Shown piece after piece: positions 18,301-25,763 of a DNA stretch of 64,000 bases. Where the stretch lies: contig NZ_BANS01000030.1 of NCBI RefSeq assembly GCF_000332995.1, positions 1 to 64,000 on the forward strand, given 5' to 3'. Both the position numbers and the translations under genes were made by a program. A model generated the notes under the pieces. The model worked only from the letters and a program-made list of their open reading frames with translations, was not told the DNA's origin and searched no databases. Position 1 is the stretch's first letter. The number at the start of each line of letters is the position of its first letter. The DNA comes from Gordonia amicalis NBRC 100051 = JCM 11271 (lineage in GTDB: Bacteria > Actinomycetota > Actinomycetes > Mycobacteriales > Mycobacteriaceae).

Positions 18301-18776
18301 TCGGTCTCGGTGAGCAGCGTCGACGACGGTTCGACGGGCAGGAGCAGGCCGTAGTCGGCGATCAGCCGGCCGGCGTACGCGTGATAGGTGCTGACCTCCG
18401 GGTCCGCACCGCGCAGGCGCGCGGCCAGCGAGCCGTCCGGGTCCCAGGTCCGCAATGCCGGTGCACCCGACAGCATCGACAGCCGGCGGCGGATGCGCGC
18501 ACCGAGTTCACTGGCGGCCTTGCGGGTGAATGTGAGTCCCAGGATCTCGTCGGGCGCCACCACCTGGTTGGCGACGAGCCACACCACGCGCGACGCCATC
18601 GTCTCGGTCTTGCCCGCACCGGCACCGGCGACGACGAGCATCGGTTCGACCGGCGCCTCGATCACCGCGACCTGTTCCGGGGTCGGGTCCGGGAGGCCGA
18701 GCGCCGCAGCCAGCGACTTCGCGCCGATCATCGCCCGGCCGGTCGCGAGTCCACCGGTCTGGGTTCCGCTAGTCAT
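15366..18776 (-). CDS. adnB: Helicase-nuclease subunit AdnB
   Basis: A 1136-residue subunit of the mycobacterial-type AdnAB end-resection motor-nuclease. The N-terminal UvrD-like motor holds the Walker A GAGAGKTE near 53-60, Walker B DEYQDT near 298, and the motif [16 protein letters not shown] around 690. The C-terminal nuclease of the PD-(D/E)xK type shows VVDWKTG near 1065 and QLAAYRIAW behind it. AdnAB processes double-strand breaks for recombination. The ATG at 18776 overlaps the adnA stop by 8 nt, so translation is coupled. The companion gene lies directly upstream. Confidence 0.95.
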   Translation of the reverse strand: MTSGTQTGGLATGRAMIGAKSLAAALGLPDPTPEQVAVIEAPVEPMLVVAGAGAGKTETMASRVVWLVANQVVAPDEILGLTFTRKAASELGARIRRRLSMLSGAPALRTWDPDGSLAARLRGADPEVSTYHAYAGRLIADYGLLLPVEPSSTLLTETELWQLAFSLVSSWPGELNTKKVPASVTESVLKLYGEMSEHLVDIDDLAEAGSKLYELIDTLPKGPKQRDKPTQALLKVQEVIDERRELIPMVIALGETMRVQSALDFGSQMSLAARLVVSNPEVVAAERTAFRAVLLDEYQDTGHSQRVLLSTLFGGHDPSRDAVAVTAVGDPIQSIYGWRGASAANLPRFARDFPRPDGTPAERRELLTSWRNAAQGLRLANQISEELRRRGIPVSILRPRPDAPRGTATLALTETVIDERNWIADEIETRYRAAETAGEAPPTTAILVRRNEDSAPLAAELESRGIPTEVVGIGGLLHVPEIQDIVATLRVMADPMAGTAVMRLLTGARWRLGAKDLAALWRRATTLAAESYAEAGGVVTSREELDAALDAVLPTEIVDRAGIADAVIDPGDPGDYSPEGYARIRAFGAQLESLRRRIGQPLPELVADVENTIGVGVEAQIRARRMRGAITGREHLDAFADYVSHYADRPGANLPGLLAFLDAAESIEKGLEPGRIEVAEQRVQILTVHAAKGLEWDVVAVPHLARGIFPSAKADTTWLGSARELPADLRGDLAIPAESADGAPEGFPLLKIDTVGDRKQLEDALSDHKAAIGERRLEEDRRLLYVALTRARHDLLISAHHWSETGDKPRGGSDFFDELMVAVDEAVTDPAVDSTGLSIAVRTPPPAEDATNPLAERVVAQPWPRDPLAGRRDAVQAAADLVLAAIADREAPALFETPATSADPETLPMPPDPEDEVAAWEAEVAALLAEHHQANQALVEVTLPTHLSVSQLVELDADEAEFARRLRRPTPFRPNPMARRGTAFHAWVERWFGATRLLDIDELPGAADATASPDADLDALRDAFLASRWANRSPTDVEVPFETVIGGIVVRGRIDAVFAEKDGSWTVVDWKTGVVPEPARRESLFIQLAAYRIAWAQLAGVPVEKVHAAFHYVRDGHTLEADDLPDEATIAAKLAK

Positions 18777-21700
18777 CGGTCACCGCCTTTCCGGGGATCT
18801 TCGCGGGGCAGCTGGTCGAGAGGTTGCAGTGCACGCAGCCCGGGTTGGGCGTCGCGGTGAAGGTCGGGCCGATGCTGGCCCGAGCGGCCCGGCGCACGAC
18901 GCCGATCCACTCGTCGAGCAGCTCCGGCGTCAGCGGTGACTGAACGCGTTCGGCCGCACCGGAATTACGGTTCGCGGTGGACACGTACACCAGACGCGCC
19001 CCGCCGGGTGCGACATCGCCGAACTGCGGCACTCCCCCGTGGGCCAGCGCGACCTGGTAGGCGGCCATCTGGGCGTGTTCGTCGGCGTCGGCCTTGGTGA
19101 TCGGGGTCTTCGACGTCTTGACGTCGACCACCACCGGGCGGCCGGCCGAATCGGTCTCGAGGCGGTCGACCCGGCCGCGCAGCCGCACGTCGGGGGCGTC
19201 CTCCTCGCCGGGTTCGCCGGTGGGACCACCGGGAATGGTCGCGTCGACGGGCAATTCGACGCCCACCTCGTCGAGGTCGGCCCGCGAGATCCGCAGCCAG
19301 TCGCGGAAATGGCCGAGCATGTTCTCGGCACGCTCGAGTTCCCGCGCCGAATACCAGCCCGCACCCGTGTCGACCCGGTCCCAGATCCCGCGTAGCGCCG
19401 CGGTCACCTCGGCCGGATCCAGCTGTCCCGCGACGGCCTGCACCAGCGTGTGCACCAGGCTGCCGGTGAGCGCCGGTGTCCCGTCGCCGTCTCGGCCGCC
19501 GTTGCGTTCCAGCACCCAGCGCAACGAACAGCGGTTCAGCGCTTCGACATTCGACGGCGACAGCACGACTGGTCCGTTGTCCGGTGTCCACAGCGGCGCG
19601 TCGGTGCTGGGTGCGGCGAGCCCGAACCAGTCGCGCGGATGGGCACCCGGGATGTCGGAGTCGGCGAGCACGGCGAGCAGGCGGGCGGCCGCGCGCGTCC
19701 GCTCATCCGGTTCGGGTTCGTGCGCACCGGCCATCACCACCGACCGCAGCGTGGCGACCAGCGACGGCAGCGACAGCACGCGGTCGACGCCCGGGTCGAG
19801 CTGGAGTTCGGCCTGCGGCGCCTCCTCGTCGGGATCGTCCACGAGGTCGGCCAGTTCGGTGAGAAAGCGAGACGGCGAGGCGTCGCCGCTGCCGTCCTCC
19901 ACGGCCGTCACCAGCAGCCTGCTGCGCGCACGCGTGCACGCGACCAGGAACAGCCGCCGCTCGTCGGCCAGGGCCGTGGCGCCACGGGCGACGGTGTCGA
20001 CCGCGCCGGCGTCCATACCGTCGAGGATGTCGACCAGCGCGCCGGTGGAGAGCACGCCGCCCCGGCTGCGCAGCGACGGCCACAGACCGTCCTGGACACC
20101 GGCCACCGCGACGACCTCCCACTCCCGGCCCACCGCGGCGTGCGTGGACAGTACGGTCACCGATTCGGTTGCCGCTGTGGCGGTTCGGCTGTCGCGCGGG
20201 ATCTGCAGCTGAGAGAGGTAGTGGACGAACCCGGCCGGTCCGGCGGCGGGCAGCGTGTCGGCGAAGTTGGCGGCCGCCTCGAACATCGCCATCACCGCGT
20301 CGAGGTCGCGGTCGGCCTGCTCCCCGGCCGGACCGCCGCGGACCGCCGACGCCGCCCAGCGCCGCTCCAGACCGGTGGCCTGCCATGCGGCCCACAGCGT
20401 CTCCTCGACGCCACGGCCGGCATCGTGGGCCCGCTGTCCGGCCGCCACGACGTCGAGCACTCGTGCCAGTGGGGCGGCCTCGGTCTCGGTGAGGGCGCGC
20501 CGGTACCGTGCGCCGAGTTCGGGGTCGAGGAGGGCGCGGGTGAGCGAGGTCAGCGACTCCGGTTGTGCCGTCGGGTCGCTCTTCTCGTCGAGGCGTCGGA
20601 TGCCGCGCCGCAGACGCCGCATCGCGCCGGGGTCGGCGGCACCGACCGGACCCGACAGCAGTGCCAGGGTGTCCTCGGTGGTGAACAGCTCGAACTCCGG
20701 GATCGCCTCACCACGTGCCGTCGGGTCCTCGCGCCGGGCGGCCACCACCCGCAGCACCAGCATCAGCGCGATCACCGCGCGCTGCCGGTGCAGCGGCAGA
20801 TCGCTCGCCGGTGTCGTGACCGGGACACCGGCCGACCGGAACGCGCGTCGGAGCGGCGGCAACGCCAGCGACACCGACCGCACGATCACCGCCATCTGCG
20901 ACCACGGGACGCCGTCGAACAGATGCGCCCGCCGGAGCAGATCGGCGATCGCGGTGGCCTCCTTGGCCGTCGAACCGTAGACGCGTACCGCGGCGACGTC
21001 GCGCGGCACGTCGGCATCACCCTCGGCCCGAACCGGCTCCGGGTACGCGTGGGGGCGCGCACCGGGAAGCCGCGCGGCGATCGCACGCCCCAGGCGAGCG
21101 AGGTCGGGGTGGGAGCGGAAGTCGTGTTCGAGGACGATGTCACGGTCGGAGCCCGGGTCGGCGAGCTCGTCGGCGAAACGCGGACTGGCTCCGCGGAAAC
21201 CGAAGACCGACTGATCGGTGTCGGCCGCGATGATCGTCGAGGTGGTGCCGGTGCCGACCAGCCGGATCAGCTGTGCTGCCTGGGGATCCAGATGCTGCGC
21301 ATCGTCGACGAGAAGGTGGCGGATGCGGCGGCGTTCACCGCTCAGCAGTTCCGGGTCGGTGGCGAAGGCCGACAACGCCGAACCGATCAGCTCGGCCGCG
21401 TCGACGGCTGGCGCCGATGCACCGGGGGTCTCGAGTCCGACTGCGCCGCGCAGCAGCATGTTCTGCTCGTACTGGGCGTAGGCGCGGGCCGCGGCGGTCC
21501 ACTCGGGGCGTTTGTGTTCACGGCCAAGCGCCGCGAGTTCCTCCGGTCCGACGCCGCGTTCGGCGGCCCGCATCATCAGGTCACGCAGGGCCTGCGCGAA
21601 ACCGTCCGTTCCCAGGGCCGGCCGTAGATGCGCGGGCCAGTACTCCGCCCCGTCCTCGATGTCGCCGGCGAGCAGCTCACGCAGCACGACGTCCTGCTCC

Positions 21701-22185
21701 GAGCCGGTGATGAGCCGCGGGGGCGGGTTGCCGTGCGCGCTCGCCTGCAGGCGCAGGATCGCGAAGGCATAGGAGTGCACGGTGCGGACGAGGGGTTCGC
21801 GGAGCGCACCGCCCAGCACGCGCCGCCCGGCCGCGTTGGCCGAGAGCACGCGCCGGGTGATCTCCTCACGCAGCGCAACCGCCGCACGACGACTCGACGC
21901 CAGGACGAGCACCGATTCCGGATCTGTCGCGGGGTCGAGCAGGCGCGCGACGGCGGCGTCGACGATCAGTGCCGTCTTGCCGCTGCCGGGTCCGCCGTGG
22001 ACCCGGATCGGCCGCCAGGCCTGCTGTTCCGCGCTGCCCGGATTGCTCGCGCCTGGGTCGATGACCTGCGCGATCACCGCCGGCCACGTCCGGGGACGGT
22101 CCGCCGCCTCGGGAGCCGCGACGAGTCGTGCGCGCAGGGCGCTGCGTGGCGCCGTGGTGCCCGGTTTCCGACTCATGGGCTCCAT
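18769..22185 (-). CDS. adnA: Helicase-nuclease subunit AdnA
   Basis: Partner of AdnB, about 1138 residues. The N-terminal motor has Walker A HGGPGSGKT. The C-terminal nuclease has VVVDVKTSKTPITKADADEH followed by QMAAYQVAL. Four cysteines typical of AddB/Cas4-like iron-sulfur staples frame the nuclease: one in NRCSLRW, and C-x2-C-x5-C in CVHCNLSTSC near the C-terminus. Start choice is uncertain. ATG 22185 (MEPMSRK) and ATG 22176 (MSRKP) are three codons apart with no good ribosome site for either. A longer open frame upstream would overlap the divergent lipV-like gene and looks non-coding. Confidence 0.93.
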   Translation of the reverse strand: MEPMSRKPGTTAPRSALRARLVAAPEAADRPRTWPAVIAQVIDPGASNPGSAEQQAWRPIRVHGGPGSGKTALIVDAAVARLLDPATDPESVLVLASSRRAAVALREEITRRVLSANAAGRRVLGGALREPLVRTVHSYAFAILRLQASAHGNPPPRLITGSEQDVVLRELLAGDIEDGAEYWPAHLRPALGTDGFAQALRDLMMRAAERGVGPEELAALGREHKRPEWTAAARAYAQYEQNMLLRGAVGLETPGASAPAVDAAELIGSALSAFATDPELLSGERRRIRHLLVDDAQHLDPQAAQLIRLVGTGTTSTIIAADTDQSVFGFRGASPRFADELADPGSDRDIVLEHDFRSHPDLARLGRAIAARLPGARPHAYPEPVRAEGDADVPRDVAAVRVYGSTAKEATAIADLLRRAHLFDGVPWSQMAVIVRSVSLALPPLRRAFRSAGVPVTTPASDLPLHRQRAVIALMLVLRVVAARREDPTARGEAIPEFELFTTEDTLALLSGPVGAADPGAMRRLRRGIRRLDEKSDPTAQPESLTSLTRALLDPELGARYRRALTETEAAPLARVLDVVAAGQRAHDAGRGVEETLWAAWQATGLERRWAASAVRGGPAGEQADRDLDAVMAMFEAAANFADTLPAAGPAGFVHYLSQLQIPRDSRTATAATESVTVLSTHAAVGREWEVVAVAGVQDGLWPSLRSRGGVLSTGALVDILDGMDAGAVDTVARGATALADERRLFLVACTRARSRLLVTAVEDGSGDASPSRFLTELADLVDDPDEEAPQAELQLDPGVDRVLSLPSLVATLRSVVMAGAHEPEPDERTRAAARLLAVLADSDIPGAHPRDWFGLAAPSTDAPLWTPDNGPVVLSPSNVEALNRCSLRWVLERNGGRDGDGTPALTGSLVHTLVQAVAGQLDPAEVTAALRGIWDRVDTGAGWYSARELERAENMLGHFRDWLRISRADLDEVGVELPVDATIPGGPTGEPGEEDAPDVRLRGRVDRLETDSAGRPVVVDVKTSKTPITKADADEHAQMAAYQVALAHGGVPQFGDVAPGGARLVYVSTANRNSGAAERVQSPLTPELLDEWIGVVRRAARASIGPTFTATPNPGCVHCNLSTSCPAKIPGKAVTDD

Positions 22186-22275
22186 CGAATCATGTGCCAC
22201 CGACGCCCCCGTCGGCCCCGAGGTGTCACGCGGGTGGGTCGGGCTCCGGCCCCGCGCATACGGCAGGATGGACGG

Positions 22276-23064
22276 GTGACAGCTCTCAACACGTATGTCT
22301 TCGGCGGCGGCTCGGCGGAGAGCACCGCGACGGTTCTCGCGATCCACGGGCTCACCGGTCACGGTCGCCGGTGGGAGCCCCTGGCCCGGCACCTGGGTGG
22401 CGTCCGCATCGTCGCACCCGATCTCATCGGCCACGGTCGCTCACCGTGGCGTCCGCCGTGGAGCATCGAGCACCACGTACGTGCACTGTCGGCGGTCCTC
22501 GACGAACACGTCCCCGACGGTCGTCCGATCGTCGTCGCGGGTCACTCGTTCGGCGGTGCGCTCGCCCTGCACCTGGCGAATCGCCGACCCGATGCGGTCA
22601 AGGGGCTCGTCCTCCTCGATCCCGCGCAGGGCCTCGACCCCGAGTTCGCGCTCCAGGTCGCCACCGACAGTCTGGACAACTGGGACTACGCGAACGTCGA
22701 CGCCGCGCGCACTGCCAAGAAGTCCGAGGGCTGGGCGGATGTTCCCGACGACATCATGGAGGCCGAGCTCACCGAGCACCTGATCCCCCGCCCGCACGGC
22801 CGGGTGGGCTGGCGGGTCAGCGCCCCGGCGGCCGCCGCGTCGTGGAGTGAAATGGCCAGGCCCGCAGTACTTCCGCCGCCGGGCGTGCCGACGCACATCG
22901 TCGTCGCCGACCAGGTGCAGCCGCCGTTCGTCCGACCCGCGTTCCTGGAGGCCTGCGCGAGCGAACGCGGTGGCGACGTCACGGTGCACCACGCCGACTG
23001 CGCGCACATGGTGCCGTTCCTCGAACCGGAACTGACCGCGACCCTGATCCGCTCACTGCTCTGA
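22276..23064 (+). CDS. lipV: Alpha/beta hydrolase (LipV-like)
   Basis: A 262-residue alpha/beta hydrolase with nucleophile motif GHSFGG (Ser91), oxyanion HGLTGHG near 24-30 and a C-terminal His in HADCAHMVPF. It is similar in place and type to LipV of M. tuberculosis, a lipase/esterase; the true substrate is unknown. The GTG start was chosen because conserved sequence begins right after it (VTALNTYVFGGG), and AGGA lies about 8 nt upstream. It is divergent from adnA and followed after 12 nt by the alkyltransferase-like gene, likely one transcript. Confidence 0.85.
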   Translation: MTALNTYVFGGGSAESTATVLAIHGLTGHGRRWEPLARHLGGVRIVAPDLIGHGRSPWRPPWSIEHHVRALSAVLDEHVPDGRPIVVAGHSFGGALALHLANRRPDAVKGLVLLDPAQGLDPEFALQVATDSLDNWDYANVDAARTAKKSEGWADVPDDIMEAELTEHLIPRPHGRVGWRVSAPAAAASWSEMARPAVLPPPGVPTHIVVADQVQPPFVRPAFLEACASERGGDVTVHHADCAHMVPFLEPELTATLIRSLL

Positions 23065-23076
23065 GGGCCTGCGCCG

Positions 23077-23376
23077 ATGGCTGCGATCACCGAGGAGCAG
23101 GTGGAGACCGTCCGCGCGCTGGTCGCGGCCATCCCGGTCGGGCAGGTGAGCACCTACGGCGACCTCGCCGGCGCGGCCGGACTGTCCAGCGCGCGGATCG
23201 TCGGCTGGATCATGCGCACCGACACCGCCGACCTGCCGTGGCACCGGGTCGTTCCCGCGAGCGGTCGTCCCGCACCGCATCTCGCCACACGTCAGCTGGA
23301 ACGACTTGCCACGGAGGGCGTTCCGATCGACGACGGACGGATCCGGTTGCGCGAGTGCCGGTGGGAGATCCCCTGA
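23077..23376 (+). CDS. Alkyltransferase-like protein (MGMT fold, Trp in place of Cys)
   Basis: A 99-residue protein equal to the C-terminal DNA-binding domain of O6-alkylguanine transferases. It has the helix-turn-helix Arg region (SSARIVGWIMR) and the active-site loop PWHRV at 54-58. Canonical enzymes have PCHRV, so Trp replaces the acceptor Cys. This defines ATL proteins, which bind O6-alkylguanine, flip it and hand it to nucleotide excision repair instead of repairing it directly. It lies 12 nt after the hydrolase gene. Confidence 0.9.
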   Translation: MAAITEEQVETVRALVAAIPVGQVSTYGDLAGAAGLSSARIVGWIMRTDTADLPWHRVVPASGRPAPHLATRQLERLATEGVPIDDGRIRLRECRWEIP

Positions 23377-23380
23377 CCCG

Positions 23381-24112
23381 TCAGGCCGGGGTGCGCCGAT
23401 ACGGGCTGATCGCCGCACGCATGCGCGTGACGATGAGGTCGACGATCCGCGGGTCGGGGCCGAGAGGTGCGGCCACCGCGTCGGCGCCGTAGGTCTCCAG
23501 ACGCTGGTGGAAGAGTCCCGGCGCGAGCAGGTAGCTCGCGATCACCACGCGGCGACCCGTGCGGCGCGCACATGCGACCGCCTCCGGCACCGACGGCTGC
23601 GCAGTGGCGATGAATCCGACCTCCACTCGCCCACCGATCAGCGATTCCAGTTGCCGCGCAGCCAGATACACCTGCCCGCAGGCACTGGAGTCCGACGATC
23701 CGGCAGCCGCGAGGACCACCGCGTCGCCCGGCTCCCAACCGGCCTCGGCCAGCCGCAGGCGGGCCACCGCCGCGATCGACGGGTCCGGGCCGAGCGCGCG
23801 GGTCACCACGGTGTCGGACCGGCCCGCCAGCGCGACGTGTTCGGGGATGTCCTTGCGGACGTGGTAACCCGACGCCAGAAAGGCCGGCACCAGCACGGCC
23901 GGACGGTCGAGGTCGGCGATCACCTCACTGGGCGTGGGTCCGAGTACGTCGACGAACGCGGTGCGGGTCACACCGATCCGCGCGCTGACGGCCTCGGCGA
24001 TCTCGGCGATGACGTTGACGCCGTGCGGATTACGGGTGCCATGGGCGACCAGCACCGGACTGACGTCGCGCAGGCGGTCGCCGTGCGGGAGCCGTACGTG
24101 GTTGTCTCGCAT
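23381..24112 (-). CDS. Sirohydrochlorin chelatase (CbiX/SirB family)
   Basis: A 243-residue two-lobe chelatase that inserts iron (or cobalt) into sirohydrochlorin, giving siroheme for nitrite reductase. Metal-binding histidines are visible at 24 (LVAHGTRNPHG) and 84 (SGYHVRKDI). The C-terminal half repeats the fold, as in longer SirB proteins. The ATG at 24112 has GGGGAG 5 nt upstream. An in-frame ATG at 24136 overlaps the regulator stop as ATGA but lacks a good ribosome site. It is the last gene of the nitrite block, so cofactor synthesis is co-expressed with NirBD. Confidence 0.88.
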   Translation of the reverse strand: MRDNHVRLPHGDRLRDVSPVLVAHGTRNPHGVNVIAEIAEAVSARIGVTRTAFVDVLGPTPSEVIADLDRPAVLVPAFLASGYHVRKDIPEHVALAGRSDTVVTRALGPDPSIAAVARLRLAEAGWEPGDAVVLAAAGSSDSSACGQVYLAARQLESLIGGRVEVGFIATAQPSVPEAVACARRTGRRVVIASYLLAPGLFHQRLETYGADAVAAPLGPDPRIVDLIVTRMRAAISPYRRTPA

Positions 24113-24132
24113 GTGTTCTCCCCAGGATGTGT

Positions 24133-25338
24133 TCATTCGTCTTCGGCGTCGTACTCGAGGTCGACGGCCAGGCGGTAACCGCGTTTCACGACGGTCTGGA
24201 CCATCTTCGAATCCCCCAGTGCCGCACGGAGTCGCGCGACCGCGACCTCGACGGCGTGGGTGTCGGAGCTGTCGCCGGGCAGCACAGCGAGCATCTCCTG
24301 CCGAGACACCACCCGCCCGGGATTGCGCGCGAGCAGTTTCAGGAGCAGCAGGCCCGTCGCCGACAGGTCTTTCAGTTCGCCGTCGACGACGACGGCCTGC
24401 CCGCGGATCGCGGTGTCGTGTCCGGCGACACGCAGCACGTGGGTGCGGCGCGGGAGTTCGTCGGTGATCAGGCGCGCGAGCGCACCGAGCCGGAACCGGC
24501 GCGGATACGTCGTCGGGATCTGCAGCGCCTCCAGTGGACTGGCCGTCACCGATCCAACACACATCACCGGCACCGCGGTACGCAACGCGTGGACGAACTG
24601 CTGCAGCTTCCCGAGTTCCTTGGCGCGGGTCAGGATCGACGCCGCGGCCGGCGCACTGGTGAAGGTGATCGCGTCGAGGTCGCCGCGCAGCACCGAGGCG
24701 ATCATCTTGTCGATGCGCGCCACATCCGGATGCATGTTCCAGCGGTAGACCGGGATCGGTACGACCTCGGCCCCTGCGGCGCGCAGGACGGTGCAGAAGT
24801 CCGGCAGCGGTTCCCACTCGCTCGTCGCGCCGTGGAGCTGCACGGCGATCCGCACACCTTCGACGCCCTCGGCGAGCAGGTGATCGAGCACCTCCGAGGA
24901 GGATTCGCTCTCCGGCGACCACTCCTCCCGGAGTCCCGCGGCGCGGATCGCTCCCTTTGCCTTGGGGCCGCGCGCGATCAACCGGCTCTGCGACAGCGAA
25001 TGCAGCACGTCCTCGGCCCTGCCCCAGCCGTCGGCCGCCTCGATCCAGCCCCGGAACCCGATACCGGTCGTTGCGACCATGATCTGCGGCGGCGAGACGA
25101 TGATCTCCTCGGTCACCCGCTCGAGTTCGGTGTCGTCGACCAGTGGCAGGATGCGGATGGTCGGCGCCTGCACGACCCGCGCACCTCGTCGTTCCAGCAG
25201 CGCGGCGAACTCCTCGGCCCGGCGGGCGGCGGTGATACCGATGGTGAATCCGGTCAGTGGCAAGGGGTCGGCGGGCAACGGGTCGGCGGGCAACGGGTCG
25301 TTGTCGGTCGAGTCACCGGGATGATTGATGGCGTTCAC
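24133..25338 (-). CDS. nnaR: HemD-like / winged-helix regulator of nitrite assimilation (NnaR type)
   Basis: A 401-residue fusion. Residues about 30-280 resemble uroporphyrinogen-III synthase (GFTIGITAARRAEEFA at the start, ITFTSAPAA and MCVGSVTASPLEAL later). The last 100 residues are an OmpR-type winged helix (DGELKDLSATGLLLLKLL, VVKRGYRLAVDLEYD). This is the architecture of NnaR, which works with GlnR to activate narK and nirBD in mycobacteria, and of Rv0260c. The N-terminus carries a PLPAD repeat encoded by a 15-bp tandem repeat. The GTG start overlaps the nirD stop (GTGA). Catalytic HemD activity is not implied. Confidence 0.87.
   Translation of the reverse strand: MNAINHPGDSTDNDPLPADPLPADPLPLTGFTIGITAARRAEEFAALLERRGARVVQAPTIRILPLVDDTELERVTEEIIVSPPQIMVATTGIGFRGWIEAADGWGRAEDVLHSLSQSRLIARGPKAKGAIRAAGLREEWSPESESSSEVLDHLLAEGVEGVRIAVQLHGATSEWEPLPDFCTVLRAAGAEVVPIPVYRWNMHPDVARIDKMIASVLRGDLDAITFTSAPAAASILTRAKELGKLQQFVHALRTAVPVMCVGSVTASPLEALQIPTTYPRRFRLGALARLITDELPRRTHVLRVAGHDTAIRGQAVVVDGELKDLSATGLLLLKLLARNPGRVVSRQEMLAVLPGDSSDTHAVEVAVARLRAALGDSKMVQTVVKRGYRLAVDLEYDAEDE
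25265..25300. repeat. 15-bp tandem repeat inside the regulator gene
   Basis: GGGTCGGCGGGCAAC occurs twice (25265-25279 and 25280-25294) and then partly (GGGTCG). In frame on the minus strand it encodes repeated Pro-Leu-Pro-Ala-Asp. Unit gain or loss would keep the reading frame. Confidence 0.9.
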
Positions 25339-25763
25339 GCGGGAAAGAACACCTCGACGGTCCGCTCGACGACGCGTACTCCGTAGCTCGGCACGGAGAC
25401 GGACTCGTCGTCCAGGCAGACACCGGTCCGCAGCGCGAACACCTGCTTACCGAGCGGCGAGGCCACCGTCGGCTCGCCGGCGCGGTCACCGGTGAGTCCG
25501 CGCGAGAGCACCGCGGCGCGGCCGAACGGGTCGATGTTGCCGATCGCGTACAGGCGGGAGCGGCCGGGTGCCGCCTCCCGGTCGGTCTCGGCGGCGAGCA
25601 GCCGGAACAACGCGGCCTGCTCTCCGCGAGGACCGAGCACCGCGACCCCGCGTCCGACGATCAGGTCGTCGATCGAACAGGCCCTCACCCAGGTTCCCTC
25701 GACCGCGCCGGACCCGTCGACAGCGAAGGAACTCCGTCCGGTCTCGTCTGGTGCGATGGTCAT
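25335..25763 (-). CDS. nirD: Assimilatory nitrite reductase small subunit NirD
   Basis: A 142-residue small subunit of NADH-dependent nitrite reductase with a Rieske-like fold but no iron-sulfur ligands, as is normal for NirD. Typical stretches are VGRGVAVLGPRGEQAALFRL, LYAIGNIDPFGRAAVLSRG, and VASPLGKQVFALRTG ahead of CLDD. The ATG overlaps the nirB stop (ATGA) and its own stop overlaps the regulator start (GTGA), so the two enzyme subunits and the regulator are translationally coupled. Confidence 0.95.
   Translation of the reverse strand: MTIAPDETGRSSFAVDGSGAVEGTWVRACSIDDLIVGRGVAVLGPRGEQAALFRLLAAETDREAAPGRSRLYAIGNIDPFGRAAVLSRGLTGDRAGEPTVASPLGKQVFALRTGVCLDDESVSVPSYGVRVVERTVEVFFPA

Noticed and set aside
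22186..22434. Longer AdnA start upstream of 22185
   Set aside because: It would overlap the divergent hydrolase gene and shows no helicase-like or conserved sequence.
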